From the NCBI RefSeq assembly GCF_022539315.1, contig NC_066326.1, positions 11,920,601-11,984,600 of the forward strand: a stretch of DNA of 64,000 nt, in the 5' to 3' direction. This DNA comes from Serinus canaria (Eukaryota; Chordata; Aves; Passeriformes; Fringillidae). The translations under genes and the position numbers were made by a program. Below the pieces are notes generated by a model that saw nothing but the letters and a program-made list of their open reading frames with translations, was not told the DNA's origin and did no database searches. Shown here one piece after another: positions 14,180 through 27,958 of this stretch. Within the stretch, counting starts at the first letter, position 1. Every line of letters begins with the position of its first letter.

Positions 14180-14400
14180 CGTGCACTCCCTCCATCGCAC
14201 GGACCCTCCTCCCTCCCTGCCATCGCCCTCCGGCCCCAGCCCCGGGGTCCCGCCGGAGCCGAGGGCAGGTCCCACATGGTGCCCGGCCACGCCGCCCCTC
14301 GCACCTACCGTGCGCCGCTGCCCGCCGCCCCACCACGCCGATGGATGGATGGAACTGCCGGGCTTGGCTGGGAGCTGCTGCTGTCCCAGCGGCGGGAGGT
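14180..14400. promoter_or_regulatory. CpG-rich segment, possible promoter or first exon
   Basis: About 22 CpGs in 220 bases. On the minus strand a donor-like sequence, CACG|gtaggt, follows position 14309. A non-coding first exon of a minus-strand transcript is therefore possible. No protein is recognised in any frame. Confidence 0.45.
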
Positions 14401-17400
14401 CACCAGGCTGCTAGTCTGATCTTCAGTTCGCTTTCCATCTGAAAAGTTTAACTCCTTCACGCCCTAAAGGCACAATATCAGCAAATACTGCAGCACTCTG
14501 CTCACCCCTTGCCAGGGACCCTGGGCACACCCTTGTTTCAGGCTGATGAAAACAAGGACATGCACCTGGGAGAAACCAGGATATGGGGGTTCGGTATGGG
14601 CAGTTTTGCTCTGAGACTTGGGGTGAGTGTGATGCCAAGTAGTCCTCAATGAGACGTTTCTCACAACAACATACACTCCGAAGCCCTGTCCTGAAGTCTC
14701 GTGCATTCCCACACATTCCTGTGGCTGCCAAATCCCTGCTGGGGACCCCAGGGGCTTACCCTTTGGAAGGGAAGGGGAAAACCTTTGACAGCACTTTTTT
14801 CCCTGTCTCACCAAGCCCCTGGGAAATTGAAAGGAGTGGAAATTGCTTCTGGCAGAGGAGATAGACAGATCTGAAAGGGCACACTGGGAAGGGGCCCCAG
14901 AAAATCCCAGCCCCATCCCTGCTGCCAGGAAACCCCAGCCAGCCCTAACCTGGCCATGTCCATGTGTGGGCACCCATGTTCCTCCTTGCTTTGATCAGAG
15001 AGGGGTTCCTGGTAATGGGGTTTTGTGGTCCAGCTCAAGATACCTGTGCAAGAGCATGGGTAAGAAGTTGTCTCTTCTTTGCCCTTGGAGTCCACTGAGT
15101 TTCCAGCTTTCTGCACACCAGCCCTAGGCTCTGTATGTGGTACTACAAAAAGGTGGCAGCCATCAGGAACTCCAACTACTGTTTCTTCCAGCAAGATGTT
15201 TAAAATGGTTACGTGATGATGTCAACCCTGACCTCCATGTTCCTCTTGCACTCCTCTGCTGTGTGACTGTTGAGCAATGGAAATGCTTTCCGGGTTTAAA
15301 GGCTCTGAATCCTGTCCCTGATCCCTGGCTGTGGGGTCACTCTCAGCCTCAGCCACCACACTATTCCTCTGCAGCTTGTTCAGGTCTACCAGATGAGAAA
15401 TTGTAGACTCCTGCCCTCCCTACCAGAAACTAAGCTAAATCTGGCCCCGTGCAAGGCTTCTTCAAACACCACTCACTAGGCATAAAATCATGGCTCAGTA
15501 CAGTGTGCTGCCACACACAGGCTGCCCTCTTGCCCAGCTGTGGTGGAAGTCACAGGAAAGGGACAGGTGTGAACTTACCAGGTGTGCCAGGTGGGCAGGC
15601 TGCTGGATGTCACAGGGAAGGCCACATATGGCAGAGACAGGAGCATTTCATGGGGCCAGAGCAGGAAGGCAGCAGCTCCAGGCTCAGAGGAGGTTTTCTA
15701 CTGAGGGTGTTGTAATGCCCTGTGGGCACAGTGCTCACTGGCCCAGGTGCACTGGCACTCACCATGCTGAGCCCACCTGTTGCCCACCCCTGCTCAACCT
15801 CTGTGTCCTTTCTGGTTCACCAGCCCAGGCATCTGCAGGGACCCACACGGGTTCTCATTGCTTGTGACAAAGTGCTCACAGCAAACAACCAACACAAGGC
15901 TCCTGTAACCCACAGCTCTGATGCCAGCATGTCCCACCCTGCACCCTGTGGCTGGGCTTCACTTGTGAGCTGCCCAGGCACAGGCTTTGCTGAGGCCCTT
16001 AAGTCAATCCAATGCATTTTAGCCCAATACAAATAACATGACCCTCAGCCAGTCCCTCCAGAGGGGGTGCACCTGGCAGAGTCGCTTCCTATCCCAAAGG
16101 TGATTCTCAAAGGACTATCAGTGCATACTGCAGCCAGACTCCTTCAGCTCCCAGGCACTGTGAGTTATGCAAGAGGTAACTTTTGACCACAATAATAGGA
16201 GCCTGAGTGAGGGAGAGGGAGGGGAGAGGTGCCCCCTTGCCTTTCTTCCACAGAGCAGGAGGCTGTGACTGCAGTGACACGTGGAATCTCTGAGGCTGCA
16301 CCACCGATGGGGCACAAGATGGTGGCTGGTACATAATCCCTGTACAGACACCCTTATCAAGAGACTGCAGCAGCTTTTCATTCAACCCTGAGACCAGCAA
16401 AACACCAACATTTAAGATAATTTTCCAAAGCTTTCTCTGGAGGGAGGACAGCTTTGGGGCTTTTGATTTCAGGTATGAAAAATGTAATTATGGATAATGA
16501 TGCCTCTTGCTGTAACCCAAACAAAAAACCTTTCTGTGTTTCATGGCTGGTCCCTGTGCCCTGAAGTAAAAGAGGGTTTCTGCTTTCATTACAAAACATA
16601 TTTGTATTTCAACTTGTAAGGCCTTCTCATCTGGGAGCTGTCTAGTGGCCAGCAGTCTCTCCTGCATCTGGTGTTACTTAGCCAGTAATTTTTCTTCTGT
16701 GTTGCCTGGGGGCCAAAAGTACTCCCCAAAAGGCAAAACACGGGTTAAAATTGTTTAGAGAACAAAACTCTGTAAGAACATTTTATTGGAGTCTGGGGAA
16801 ATTACTTCTAAAATACATACACATAATATTAGCAGCAATAATAGAGTTTTTAAAAGTTCACTGTAAAAGCAATGATGTTTCAGATGGGAGCCAGCATTTC
16901 AAACCCATCTGTATGGAGATGACATCAGACACGCTGCTTATGTTTCCACTTTCGGTGGTGTGAAAGAAAATACGCTGCTACACATACTTACCTTTAGCTA
17001 GTGTGTTTGCTCAACTTGGGAAGTTTGGTTGGGTGACTGCTTGAACTCAGAAAGCTTCACTTTCACAGAAAACAAAAACTGTTTTTTTTTTTTTTATTTA
17101 CAGGGTTCTCAGCTTATATCAAAACCACCCTCTCAATCCTCATTGGGTTCTGACACTATGACACTTAAATCCACTATTCTATTTAAATTATGATAAGGTG
17201 ACAAATTAATCTAGGACATGGTAAATGCAAGACCTGTCTCAGCAGACATCTCACAGTGTTACACTGCAGATGTTTAGGCTCCCCTGGCTGACATCAACCT
17301 TCCATCCTCCCTGACAATTCAGTGAAGGGTGGCAGTGCCAGGGTGGGCACTGTGGAGCTGTGCTGGTGACCCTGCCCTGTCCCTGGGGCAAGGCAGCTTC

Positions 17401-20400
17401 AGCACTCCAGCTGAAAATAGAGATGTGGTTATTCCATGTGCATCTCGTGTGAGCAGGAGCCAGGTCTCATTTCTCACCTGACCGTAGCAGGAGCCCAGGC
17501 TGCTGTAGGCACTTGTGGGGACAGCTCAAGGAACTGCAGTCCCTGGTGATTTGGATCCTGCCTAGGTTGCACTGGGTCCAAGCACATGATGCATTGCTTT
17601 GAATTCAGGATACTTTCCACTGATGACATTTTCTGCTGGGAATGGGAACTCCTGAGCACTGTCCCCATCTGCAGAAAGGTGCTATCACCCACAGGGCAGA
17701 GACAGGCAGTGAGGAGGGGATCTGCTGGCATGCACACTCTAAAGCCAGTCTGATATTTCCACATCATCTTTAAGAAAGGGTAAAATAATCTAAGTGATAA
17801 GAACAGAACAATGAAATCTGAGTAAACAGCACTAATGGATGTTTCCTAATTCCTTAAGCTCCCTCCTATGTTTATAAATGAAAGAGAAACATCCAGACAT
17901 TTCTAGTATGAGAACTCATTTCTTTTTTAATCAGAAATGCCCTGAATACTTCTCAGCTTCTGTTTTTAGATGCTGCTTCTCACAGAAATTACTACCTAAA
18001 GCATTCATCTTTTTATTAAAAATACATATTTTCATTTAAAAATTAGACTGGGATTTCATTCTTACTCCATCCAATTCTATGCCTTTTTTTTTTGACATGG
18101 GTACAAGCATTTTTCTAAACTTAAAGAAACCTTCTCAGAGGGGGGTGGAGATTTGAAATATTTTTAAGATGTAGTTTGCTTTGATTTCCAAAGAATTTGA
18201 TTCCAGCGCTAGAAAGCTGCAGAAAATAATCCCAGTGAGAGGAATAACCAAAAGCCAGGTTATTCCTAAGGCTCCAAGACCCTTTCAAGTTGGTCTGAAA
18301 ACCTCATTGTTAATCAAAATAATTGCATGAGAACCAATCAGGAAATCCTGAAACATTCAGAATGAAACCTTGTCATTACAAATTTACCATCATGGCTAAA
18401 AACCAGATTATCTCTGTCAAAAGCTGTGGGAAAGTTTGCTTTGTAGCAGTAGGGGCAGAAGTAAATATTTGCCCAATCTGTTTTGTTTATCCTAAAAACA
18501 TATATACATGTACAGAGTTTCAATTAAACATTATTTTCTTTCTCCCCATGTGTGCATCATTTGAACTGCCCATGTGAGGAGCTTTTAAAGCATCTCTCCC
18601 TGGAGTCAGGGAGATGGCTCCGTGCCAGCGCCTTACTCACACCATTACGCCATGGCAGGGCAGGTCGGATTGCTTTGAATTTTAAGCCTCACATCTTTGG
18701 TCTCACCTCTGAGTCCATTTAAACATAGCTGGCCCCTTGCTGTAATTTAAAGCAATCTAAAGCAGATGCACAAAGTGCCACTGAAAACATACCCACAGAT
18801 GTGTTGGTTTTGCTGGTAAATGCCACAACTTCCCAAGGCTGGTGATCGTGGGGAGCAGGTGCAGGAGGAAGGTGTTCAGGTGTGGGAGGGGTCTGTTTCA
18901 CCAACATGCAGATTCCCCAAGTTACTGTATTTAAACCACTTAAGAAATCGTATATTTTCTTGAGGAAGAGTGGTGCTGGGGATGTCTGAGCTTGAGGGGG
19001 GGAAAAGCTTGAGGGGACACTGGGACAGACCAAGAGTTCAAAACAGCTGTTTTACTGCCCTGTGGGGGTCATGAGCCCCTCTTGTACCTACCCCAGAACT
19101 CTCCATGCTGACACCACTTTTGCAGGGACACAGTCAGAGGTACAGATGTGAAAGGTCTCCAGTCTGGGCTGTCCTTTGCAACAGCTGTTTGCAAAATCAG
19201 TTTTAAAACACTTTGTTTTGAAAATGAGGTCCATACTTATAAACATGCCATTTAAAAATGCAGTCATAGAAAAAAGGCAAAGAACAAAAGGAAAAAATTC
19301 CAGCCTGTGGTTGAACCCTCTGAGTCCTTTTCCCCGTGGCAACAGTGTTCAAACAGGTGAACAGGGAAGAAAAACAAAGGCTGGAGAAAAAAAACAAATG
19401 GTCACCACATTTCAAAACCCCTGCTAGAAGTGACTGCAGCAAAAAATAATTCAGAACATTTTGGAAAATACCTGAATGATGCCCATAATCCACTGCTGCT
19501 GCAGAGGGAGATGGAGACCTCCAGGCACTGCACCCTGGGACCCACCAGAGCATCCACTGGCATGCTGATCCCACTGGCATCACATGAAAGTGCAACAATC
19601 CTCTGGGAGGTATTAAGATAATTTCAAAATCTCTTCTTGCATGAAACAACTCACAGGAAAACAAAAGTATGGCTTATGTTGTCCAGATTTAGTAAGTCTT
19701 AGATCTTTATAATCTCAGGGGATCAGGGTCCTGCTGCTTCTCCCACCCAAGTCATTGGGAATGCTGCCACAGACTCCAGTCAGTAACCAGGCCTTATCCT
19801 ACAGGCTTCCCTGTCAAGACCTTTTCATTTCCCAGCACCTATGGCAGCAATGGATTTACCAGAGCTGGACAGTCTCCACGCAGAGCAGTGGGACAGACAC
19901 CAGCCTCCTGTGGCTGCACAGGCAGGCAATGATGCTGTCATGAAGGCTGCAGGTCCCTTCATGCTCAACCCCCAGACCTGCTGCTAAACAAATCTGTGCC
20001 AGGATCCCTGTGGTGGAGGATGAGCTGGAGGGGACACCTGGATGCCCTCAGCCGCCCAGGCCTGAATCGTGGTTGGGGCTTCTCTTCCCTGGCCACGGGT
20101 CAGCAGTGCAGGTGAGAGATGTGCCCTAGGAATGAAATATCTGGCATTTTGGCCCTGCTCTCCCTCCAGGTCCTTGCAGTGCAATGAGAAGCTGTCTCAC
20201 CCCATAGTGCTGCAGCCAGGACTGCACACAATTTTGCACATAATGCTCTGTTTCAGAGTAAGAACTGGTTGCAGTAAAAGGCTGCTCCCCTGAATGGCTG
20301 GGTTTAATTTTCAACCCATTTCTGTCAGAGGGAGCGACAAACCTTTGTAACATCATGAAAACAGACACATCCTTTGTGCATTCCCTACCAGGACCATCAC

Positions 20401-20424
20401 TTCTGGTGTCATGACGTTGTCCTG
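14401..20424. other. Intergenic, no gene recognised
   Basis: GC-moderate to about 16.4 kb, then alternating with AT-rich stretches; T run at 17082-17095. No coding exon recognised. Confidence 0.7.
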
Positions 20425-20488
20425 TGCAGGACCAGGAACTGGACTCACTGAATCTCTTCCAAGTCATGATATTCTATGATCCTATGAC
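20425..20488 (+). mobile_element. CR1 LINE 3' tail fragment, plus strand
   Basis: The segment reads gtcctgtgcaggaccaggaa, ctggactcactgaatctctt, then ccaagtcatgatattctatg and atcctatga. This is the classic CR1 3' end with the ATTCTATGAT-type octamer repeats (two copies left). Similarity fades upstream of about 20425; the element may begin somewhat earlier. Confidence 0.8.
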
Positions 20489-20849
20489 CAGGAGCACTTC
20501 CAGCCGCCCACCTTGCTGTGCTGCAGCACCTCACTGCCATCCCAGGTCACTCATCAAAGCTGAGTGACAGCTCTGACTGGCTGTTTATGCCTGTACATAC
20601 ACAGACATGGGTCTGCCCCAGGTGAACAGCCCGGGCAGGCACTGCTGCCAATCAGGCAGCTTTGTCATCCCAGCCCTCGGAAGAAATGGAAAAACCCAAA
20701 GGAAGTCAAGGACACCTTAAGAGAGGAACAGAAAACAATGGGGAGCTATGCTGGGAGGGAAAGAGGCCAAGGAGCGGGATTATAGATGAATAACATGTGC
20801 AGTGTAATTAATCTAGATTAGTTTTAATTTATAGCATTAACAGCCCGCA

Positions 20850-21280
20850 GTCGCAGCATGCGCTGATGTGGTCCCGCGAGTTCGCAGCCCTCGCAGCGCT
20901 GGGCCGAGCGCTGGGAGAGCTCCAGGCCCAGCATCAGCGCGCAGGAAGCGCTGCCGGTGACTCACTGCATGCTTGCTTAGAGACTAATGAACTCATTCCG
21001 GCACTCCGGCCCTTTCCACGGCCTCTTCCATCAATCTTAAAAAGTGCAGCACTCGCTCGACAGGGAAATTCCCACAGAGCAGAAGGATTTGTGCCGGGAG
21101 CCCCCTGTGCTGACCTCCTTGGGAGCCCTCGCGGAGCCAAGAGTTCGACTCCTCCGCGGGGCCCGGGAACCGCGGGCATTTACGGCCCTTGCTCCCGCCC
21201 GCCCCGGGGGCTGCGCGTCCCGCAGCGCCCAACGCCGCCGCGGCTCGGGATGCTGCTCGTTCCTCGGGGCTGAAATGCAG
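20850..21280. promoter_or_regulatory. CpG island with no assigned gene
   Basis: Roughly 40 CpG dinucleotides in about 430 bases by eye, far above the surroundings, with runs such as cccgcccgccccggggg and gccgccgcggctcggg. CpG islands in birds usually mark promoters. I see no convincing coding exon on either strand; the open frames across it do not resemble a known protein. An AT-rich segment with homeodomain-like sites sits directly to its left (20800-20835). Confidence 0.65.
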
Positions 21281-24200
21281 AAGCAGGATCTCGTCCTGCT
21301 GCTGAGCAGCTCACAAACGCATCTTTGCTCCCATAAAAGATTCCCCTTGGCATTTTTGGGCAGATTCCAACTTCTGCAATAGCAAATTGCCCATCTGAAG
21401 TGGTTACAGCCAGCCTCCCCACCACTGCTTCTGGAGAGTTGGGGTTTTGCTTTCCCTAGATTACACATACTGTCCCATTACCAACAGGCACTACTTCTAA
21501 AGGGCCCACGTGCCCTGGAGATGTTTTAGAGCTTTCCCAACTTCAAAGAAATGAAGCTCAGTTAAAAATTGTTTCTTAAAACTCCGGAGACAGAAGAGCT
21601 GCACAATGCCACAAACAGCAGGAGACCAGGGGATGGTGGAGACAGGCTCTCCTGGAGAGTGATGTGGACAGAATTTGATCTGTGCTTCTCTTTTCATCCA
21701 GGACAGTCTGTATTTAACATTGTATCATCATGTGGAAAACACCTAAATAATTCCAGGGTTGGCTGAGACCTGCAACCGCAGACCTGGGGAATGGCACAAC
21801 CAGAGCAACTGGGGACTGGGGGTCCAGTTACCACACAGCTACTTTACTCCATCCTTTGTCTTTATTTTATATTTGTATTTCTTCAATATAATAGAATACA
21901 ACTTATTTTACATAATGTATACAAACTATATCACAGTGCTTTACAGAGCAAAGCATGAATCACATGGTGAAAACTGGGAGAAAAATTATATGGTCCTCTG
22001 CTTTGCCAAGCCCCTTCTTTTCTCCCTGTTCCAGGAGACCTCCCAGGACACCCTCAATCTAGTGGGAATCTCCCACCTGACTAATTCCTGGCCCCAAGGT
22101 GAATTTGGCTCATCAGCACTGTGCTCTCCTGTCTCTGGAGCACTGGCAGGGCTGGTATCCCAAAGAGCTGTCACATTTAACCTCCTTGTTCTTATCTCCT
22201 TTTTCTCACAAGACAAGCAGCAGCTCTTTCTTTTGAACAACATAATTACCCTGAAAGTAATTACTGGAAACTGAGGGAAACCCCCCATCATTCTTTTCTC
22301 CCAGGATGAGCTATTTTTTCCAGAGCACATGGATGGCCCCAGATAAACCACTGGGTTTGGCAATGCTGTTTGCTGCATTTATGAAAGCAGTACCTCCATC
22401 CCAACTCCACAGTACCAGAACCAGGGTGGGATGCAGACCTGGCTCCTCCAATAGACTCATTGTAGCTGCTTTATGAACACAGAAAACAAAAAGCACTCAC
22501 AGCTGGTGTTACAGGATACTGTAAATGACATTGGATTGATAGCTGTCAGGTCTCTGAGGCCTAGGAATGAGAATACTCCCTTTGGGAAATGGGAAAGTTT
22601 CGGAAGCTGAGAGTGGGATTGTGGACAACAGGAGCTGAGGGTCATGGACACAACAGAGAAATGGCAAGGACAGACAGAGAGAGAATGACCTTAATGCCAG
22701 ATGAAAAGCTTTCAGATGGATCCCCAAAGTGATCCCTGTAGGAATCCCAAACACAACACACACTTCTGTGACTACATACACATGTAGAAACAAAAGGAAG
22801 GTGCTGGACATGGCTTCCCTCAGGCCCTGAGCTACTGCAGAACATCACATTGTGAAACAGGGCACTGTTTTAACACATACTTTTAATGAGTAATAAGAAT
22901 AATAACCCACCCATTTCCCATTCTCTAACCTAATGGAATAAATGTAGAAATTCCCAGCATTTGTACAACAATGTCATGTCCAGAATGATCAGGATCCCTT
23001 TCTGCAGCAGTAAAATGGAACACACCCGTGGCAGAGCTGATGACAATGGGCAGAAAAAGAGCAAAGGCAGACACGTAGGAGTAAGTTTCCCTACAACACT
23101 TAAAATAGAAACATAGGTTAAAAATACATTTGATGAGTAGGAAAAAGTGAACTAGAAACCAAAGTTTTCCTAACTTCAGAGTCCAGTTCCTCTCCTAATC
23201 CCTTTTATTCCAGATCCACATCAATGAATCAGAATTAGACCTAAAAGCTTGGCAGCAGGAGAATTAGCCAAATGCTTGAATTAAATACTGCTTATAAAAA
23301 AATCTATTTCCTTTTCTTAACAGCAAATTTTCCAACTGGGAAAAGAGTTTGAGGCCCACATGCTTTCTAAGTTTGGAGAATCAGACACTTCTCTCTTAAA
23401 TCCCAACTCTCATAATCTGGAAAAGATACAACTTTACATATCAAATTATTTTCCAGGAGAAACTCAGCAGGATATTTCCTCAGGCAGGAGGATTTCTCTA
23501 CATCTAAATGATTCTTGAACAACCTCTTCATTTCTGACCACACATCCTGTAGTCATTGAAACCACTTTGAGTATGATGGGACTCTGCTGGCCCTGGTGGT
23601 TGTTAGGCATTCCAGAATTTCTCCTGACCAGGACCTGGTGCATCTCCTGGGGCTCTCCTGGGCCCAGTGGCCAAGGGACAAACCTACCTTAGCTTGACTG
23701 TCAGGTAAAGTTCTACTGTGAGGTCACTCCAGCAGAAAAAAGAAATACCTCAGACTCTGCCCACATAACTGCACTTATCAAGTAAGTCCCAATACAACCT
23801 GACCAAAAAAATCCCATGTCCCTTTCAATTTCATAATTCATTGATATTATTTAGGTATAATCTCTGGAGCAGAGCAGGCATGGCTTGTTGAGCACACATG
23901 AATGAATCCTGTGCAATGGCCTTGCTCACAAAATAAACACACTGACAGACCACACAGGGCCACACTGTCACAGCAGGTGAACCACTTACAAAGCTTTTCA
24001 AGAAGTGACTAAGACTTAGGGGATAGGACTGGGTCCTACTGACTAATTTTGCTTTTAATCACAAGCTTTTATCTCTACTGATTAAGTTTGAGCATGATGC
24101 ACAAGTGATAGAGATGGGAACTGTAATCTCAAACAGTAAAATAGCAAAACATTTAGTAAATGAGTACTGGCTGGGGCATGTGAAGCTTCTTTTCCAGAGA

Positions 24201-26690
24201 AGGATATGACTATGATTAAAAAACACTTAAAGTCTAAATAGGACTTTGGTTACTATATTAAGGTCCTATTTTTTTAGTCCATCAATCACCACTGTTGGCT
24301 CAGCTTTGAGCTGCAGCCATTTCTCAGACCATGGAAGGGAGTTCTATCTTCCCTACAAGCAAGCAGAAGACCATCAAGTTTAACTAAGGATGGAAGCTTT
24401 GCCTGTGGGAAATATAATAATTTAAGTTTCCGTATTGGTGGCACAACTGGAATATCTAAGTAATGGTGTGAGTGTTTTCTTGGACTAGTTTTAAGATTAC
24501 TACATAAAAGGAAACACTTTGAAGTTCTGGCAAAAATCAGAACTAGTAACTGGTGGTTTTATATCCTGCTGTGCCTTTCAGAAGCCATGGGCATACATTT
24601 AGAACAGCAATTAGGTCAAGCCTTTCTGTTGTTCCCAAGAAATGTAAAAACATTTTTTGAAGAATTCTCACTTACCAAGAGAGAAAAAGGAGGCAGCTCT
24701 CCCTGCATCTCTGCTGACTTGCAGAGGGTGGCTTTACACAATGCAAGTGCACAAGGGCCCACTGTACACACAGGCACACAACAAACCTGGGCACCTGCAG
24801 AGAGCCCCTCACTGGGCTGTGCACACACACAGACTCTTCCTGCTTCTCCTCACTCTGCCATGCTCCAGCCATGGGAAATGTGTCCGGCAGGATCCTCCAG
24901 GCAGCTTCTCTGAACCTCTGCCTGGGGCCTTATGCTCTAGCAGGAACACAGGCCATGGTTCCAGGCAAGATGACAACACAGACCCTCCCAAACTCCCCCA
25001 GCACTGATGGCACTCTATTAAACAGCTTTTCCTGCACACAGGATTCCTGCCTGCCATATCCCACTCCTGCCACAGAGCAGTCAAGACACATACAGCAAGC
25101 TTCATCCACAAGTTATTCTGGTGGATGAACAAGAGCCAGAGGGCAAGACACAATAAAAAGGGGCAAAATACCAAGAAGCTAGTATGGCACCAGTTATCTT
25201 AGATTAGTCTTCTTGTTGTACCCCCCTTGCTTTAATTCCATCAATATTTTAAAATTAAATATTTTTCACGTCTTACCAATGAAAACATTACTCAATTTTT
25301 TTGCAGCAAAATACGTGGCACCAAAAAGCATAATTTCCTAGAATCTCATGCTCATGGCATGCTAAGTCACACTGATTCCTGTTCTAGGTGTGCAAATAGA
25401 GATGTGTCAAGTTTTGAAGGACACAGAGGATCCTAATAAATACCCATGAAACAGCTGTTCCTCAGAAAGTGCTATAAGTAGATATAAGGAGCACTGAGAT
25501 ACTCTGGAAAAAATAAATTGTATCCTAAGGCAGTGATGCTTCAAACATGTGCTGAAGCCCATAAAAATAAGTTAAAGGCTGTGTTGACAGACAGGATGAA
25601 GGAAAAATCTGTTTCTGGGATTAGTAGTTACAAAAGGTCTTCCAGATCCTGGAGTAATCATAGGATGAAATTTCCAGATGGCTCACCAGGATCATAGCAA
25701 GACTAGGCAAGAAACACACATCCCTAAAGTTACCAGGCACAGCAAATCTTCTGGGTAAATGGTATCTCGAGGATACTCCTGAGAAGCATCACATGAAGGT
25801 GACACCCAAAATCTTCTCCAAACGAGGATCAGCTTCTCCCAAACTGGTCCAAATCTCCTCACCTTCCTGGAAGCAGGAGGAGTCAAAGCTGCTTCTTGCC
25901 CTGCACGTCAGTCCTCAGCCCTGGGCAGACCCCACCAGTGGGACACACTGAGGTTCTGTTTGGGGCACTGCTGCAATTTGGCCCCAGTGAAGAACTGGTG
26001 TACGTTTGTGAGAAGCCCCAAACCATCCCACTTCTGCCAGCTGGGTTCATCTCTTTTATAAAGCTGCTGCTTTGAGATGAGGGAGAAGACAACTGGTAAG
26101 CTCAAAACAAAGCACAAAGTGCCATCAGGGAGTCACCCCTCCCACAGGGAGCTGGAAAGCCAGAACACCTTCAGATGTGATCTTCCTCAGGTTTAAGTGT
26201 GAAACTCAGGCATTAGAGCAAGTGAAACCTGGCAGGAGTCATAAAAGCAAGTTGGTGACCTCCCCCAAAGCAGCGGGACAGCACCGGAGCCTTGGGCAGG
26301 GCCAGCCCAGGCCGATGGGCAGGTCTGGCCCGGCAGCGGGAAAAGGCACCGAGTAGAGCAGAGAAATCAGCAATCTGACCCAAGGGATTGCTGAGCCAGC
26401 CCTGGCTTAAAGCCAAGGAAAAGTGGCAACAGCTACTAGACAAGGTTGGGGAATGCTGTTGTGCCCCTGGTGTAATGCAACATTTGCCTTCAGTCACTGC
26501 GGAAACGATTCAGAGAGCACAGAAGGTTCTCTGGTTTAGGACACGGCTGGGGGACGCTGGGCCATGGCACCTCCCGATGTCCAACAGCACTTAACCCCAG
26601 CCTTTCCCATGACACCAGGCCAAATTTGGAAGCAAACTCACTGGAAACAATCACTAATGCTTGCTAAACATTTGTTAATTTTTAAACAGA

Positions 26691-26770
26691 CACAAAAAAA
26701 AAAAAAACCCAAAAAACCAAAAAAAAAAAAAACCCCCCAAAAAAAAAACCCCAAAAAAAAAAACCCCAAA
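26691..26770. repeat. A-rich tract interrupted by CC/CCCC blocks
   Basis: Runs of 6 to 14 A separated by CCC, CC, CCCCCC and CCCC give an irregular (A)n(C)n low-complexity repeat of about 80 bp. It is prone to replication slippage and assembly error. Confidence 0.9.
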
Positions 26771-27936
26771 GAACTTTCAGCCTTCTGTCCTTGCCTGACC
26801 AGCACAGATGTAGTCACTTCCTAACAGCAAGAAGAGGCACAGACACATGTTCCTGCAGCAAGGCAGGTGCTAGGAAATGGGAAGCTTTTGTCCACTTCCC
26901 TCATGGTAATTCACTACAGGAGCAATTCTTCCCAGTGAATATGGCACAGAAAATCCAAGGGAGGAGAAGCCAGGGTTCTCTCTCTCCAGGAGGCAGGTCC
27001 ATGCATTGCTGCACACATGCAGCTGGCACAGAGGTGGAGCCTGCCAGTCTGCAACCCTTCCCTTTGGAGAGAGTGATTTCCCATTCAGGTACAAAACAGA
27101 TGCAGGAACCCAGCCAGGCCAGTGCTCTTGGCTGCTCACAGAACATCTTTAAGGGCTGAAGGACAAGCTGTAGAGCAGATGTTCACCGCTGGCAGCAACT
27201 CAGCCATACTGTGCTCTATGGTTTTGCTTTTGCAGCTCTGGCCAAAAAGGATGCATATTTCCCCACGCTGCGTGATGGAGAAGAGACTGAACCTGGCTGT
27301 GGTGGTATTTTCTAACAGACATCAGCAAACTCCCCCAGTAGGAAACTCAGTGCTTTACTGGCAGTTCAGCAATGCCCTGAACACCAGCCCCTGGATGACT
27401 GACACTGAATCCCAGGAACAAGGCAGCCCTTACCGTCACTGGATGGGTCAGGCACCACTTACAAAAGGCTTTTGGAGGAGTACAAAAGCAGATTTCTGAA
27501 GAAGCTGAAAGGGGACAAAAAAGCTGGCTCTGCTGCTCTTTACACTCCCCAGCAGGCTGCAAGCACCACTTTTCAAATAGTTTAAAAGGAAAAAAAAGTG
27601 ATTAATTTTTGCTAATACATGACAGTTTGAGCTGGAGTAAAGTCAGATTCACAGAACTCATCTGACCCAGGATACAGCATCTTTCTTAAATGTACACACT
27701 TGAGGATGAATCACACTTGCTCATAAGGACACTTCCTAAATGTGCTCTCCCATAACCGTCCAGGGTTCCCGTTCTGCAATAGACAATGATGTCACTGTTT
27801 ACATAAATAAAGGCAATGGTGCTCAGATCACACCTAGGAAACCAGTCTCCTTCCTCTTGAAGTTAGCAACCATGGCTACTTTCTTTCAAGGGTAGGGAGC
27901 GTAAGAACTGGCCAGGGCATAAATAGAAGCACAGAC

Positions 27937-27958
27937 AAAAAAAAAAAAAAAAAAAAAA
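27937..27958. repeat. Poly-A tract (22 A)
   Basis: Uninterrupted run of 22 A. No retrocopy body was recognised upstream. Confidence 0.9.

Noticed and set aside
14133..14419. Arg/Gly/Pro-rich open frames on both strands
   Set aside because: Composition-driven frames in a CpG-rich block. They do not match the FLNB start or any other protein I know.
21037..21468. 143-aa minus-strand frame and overlapping plus frames over the CpG island
   Set aside because: No domain or splice context; open in several frames because of GC content.
23320..23520. Acceptor-like tcttaacag followed by a roughly 60-codon open frame on the plus strand
   Set aside because: The translation is unfamiliar, no matching donor or neighbouring exon was found, and a frame of this length is common by chance.
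27900..27958. Poly-A tract as the tail of a processed pseudogene
   Set aside because: No recognisable transcript-like body, polyA signal or target-site duplication could be seen around it.
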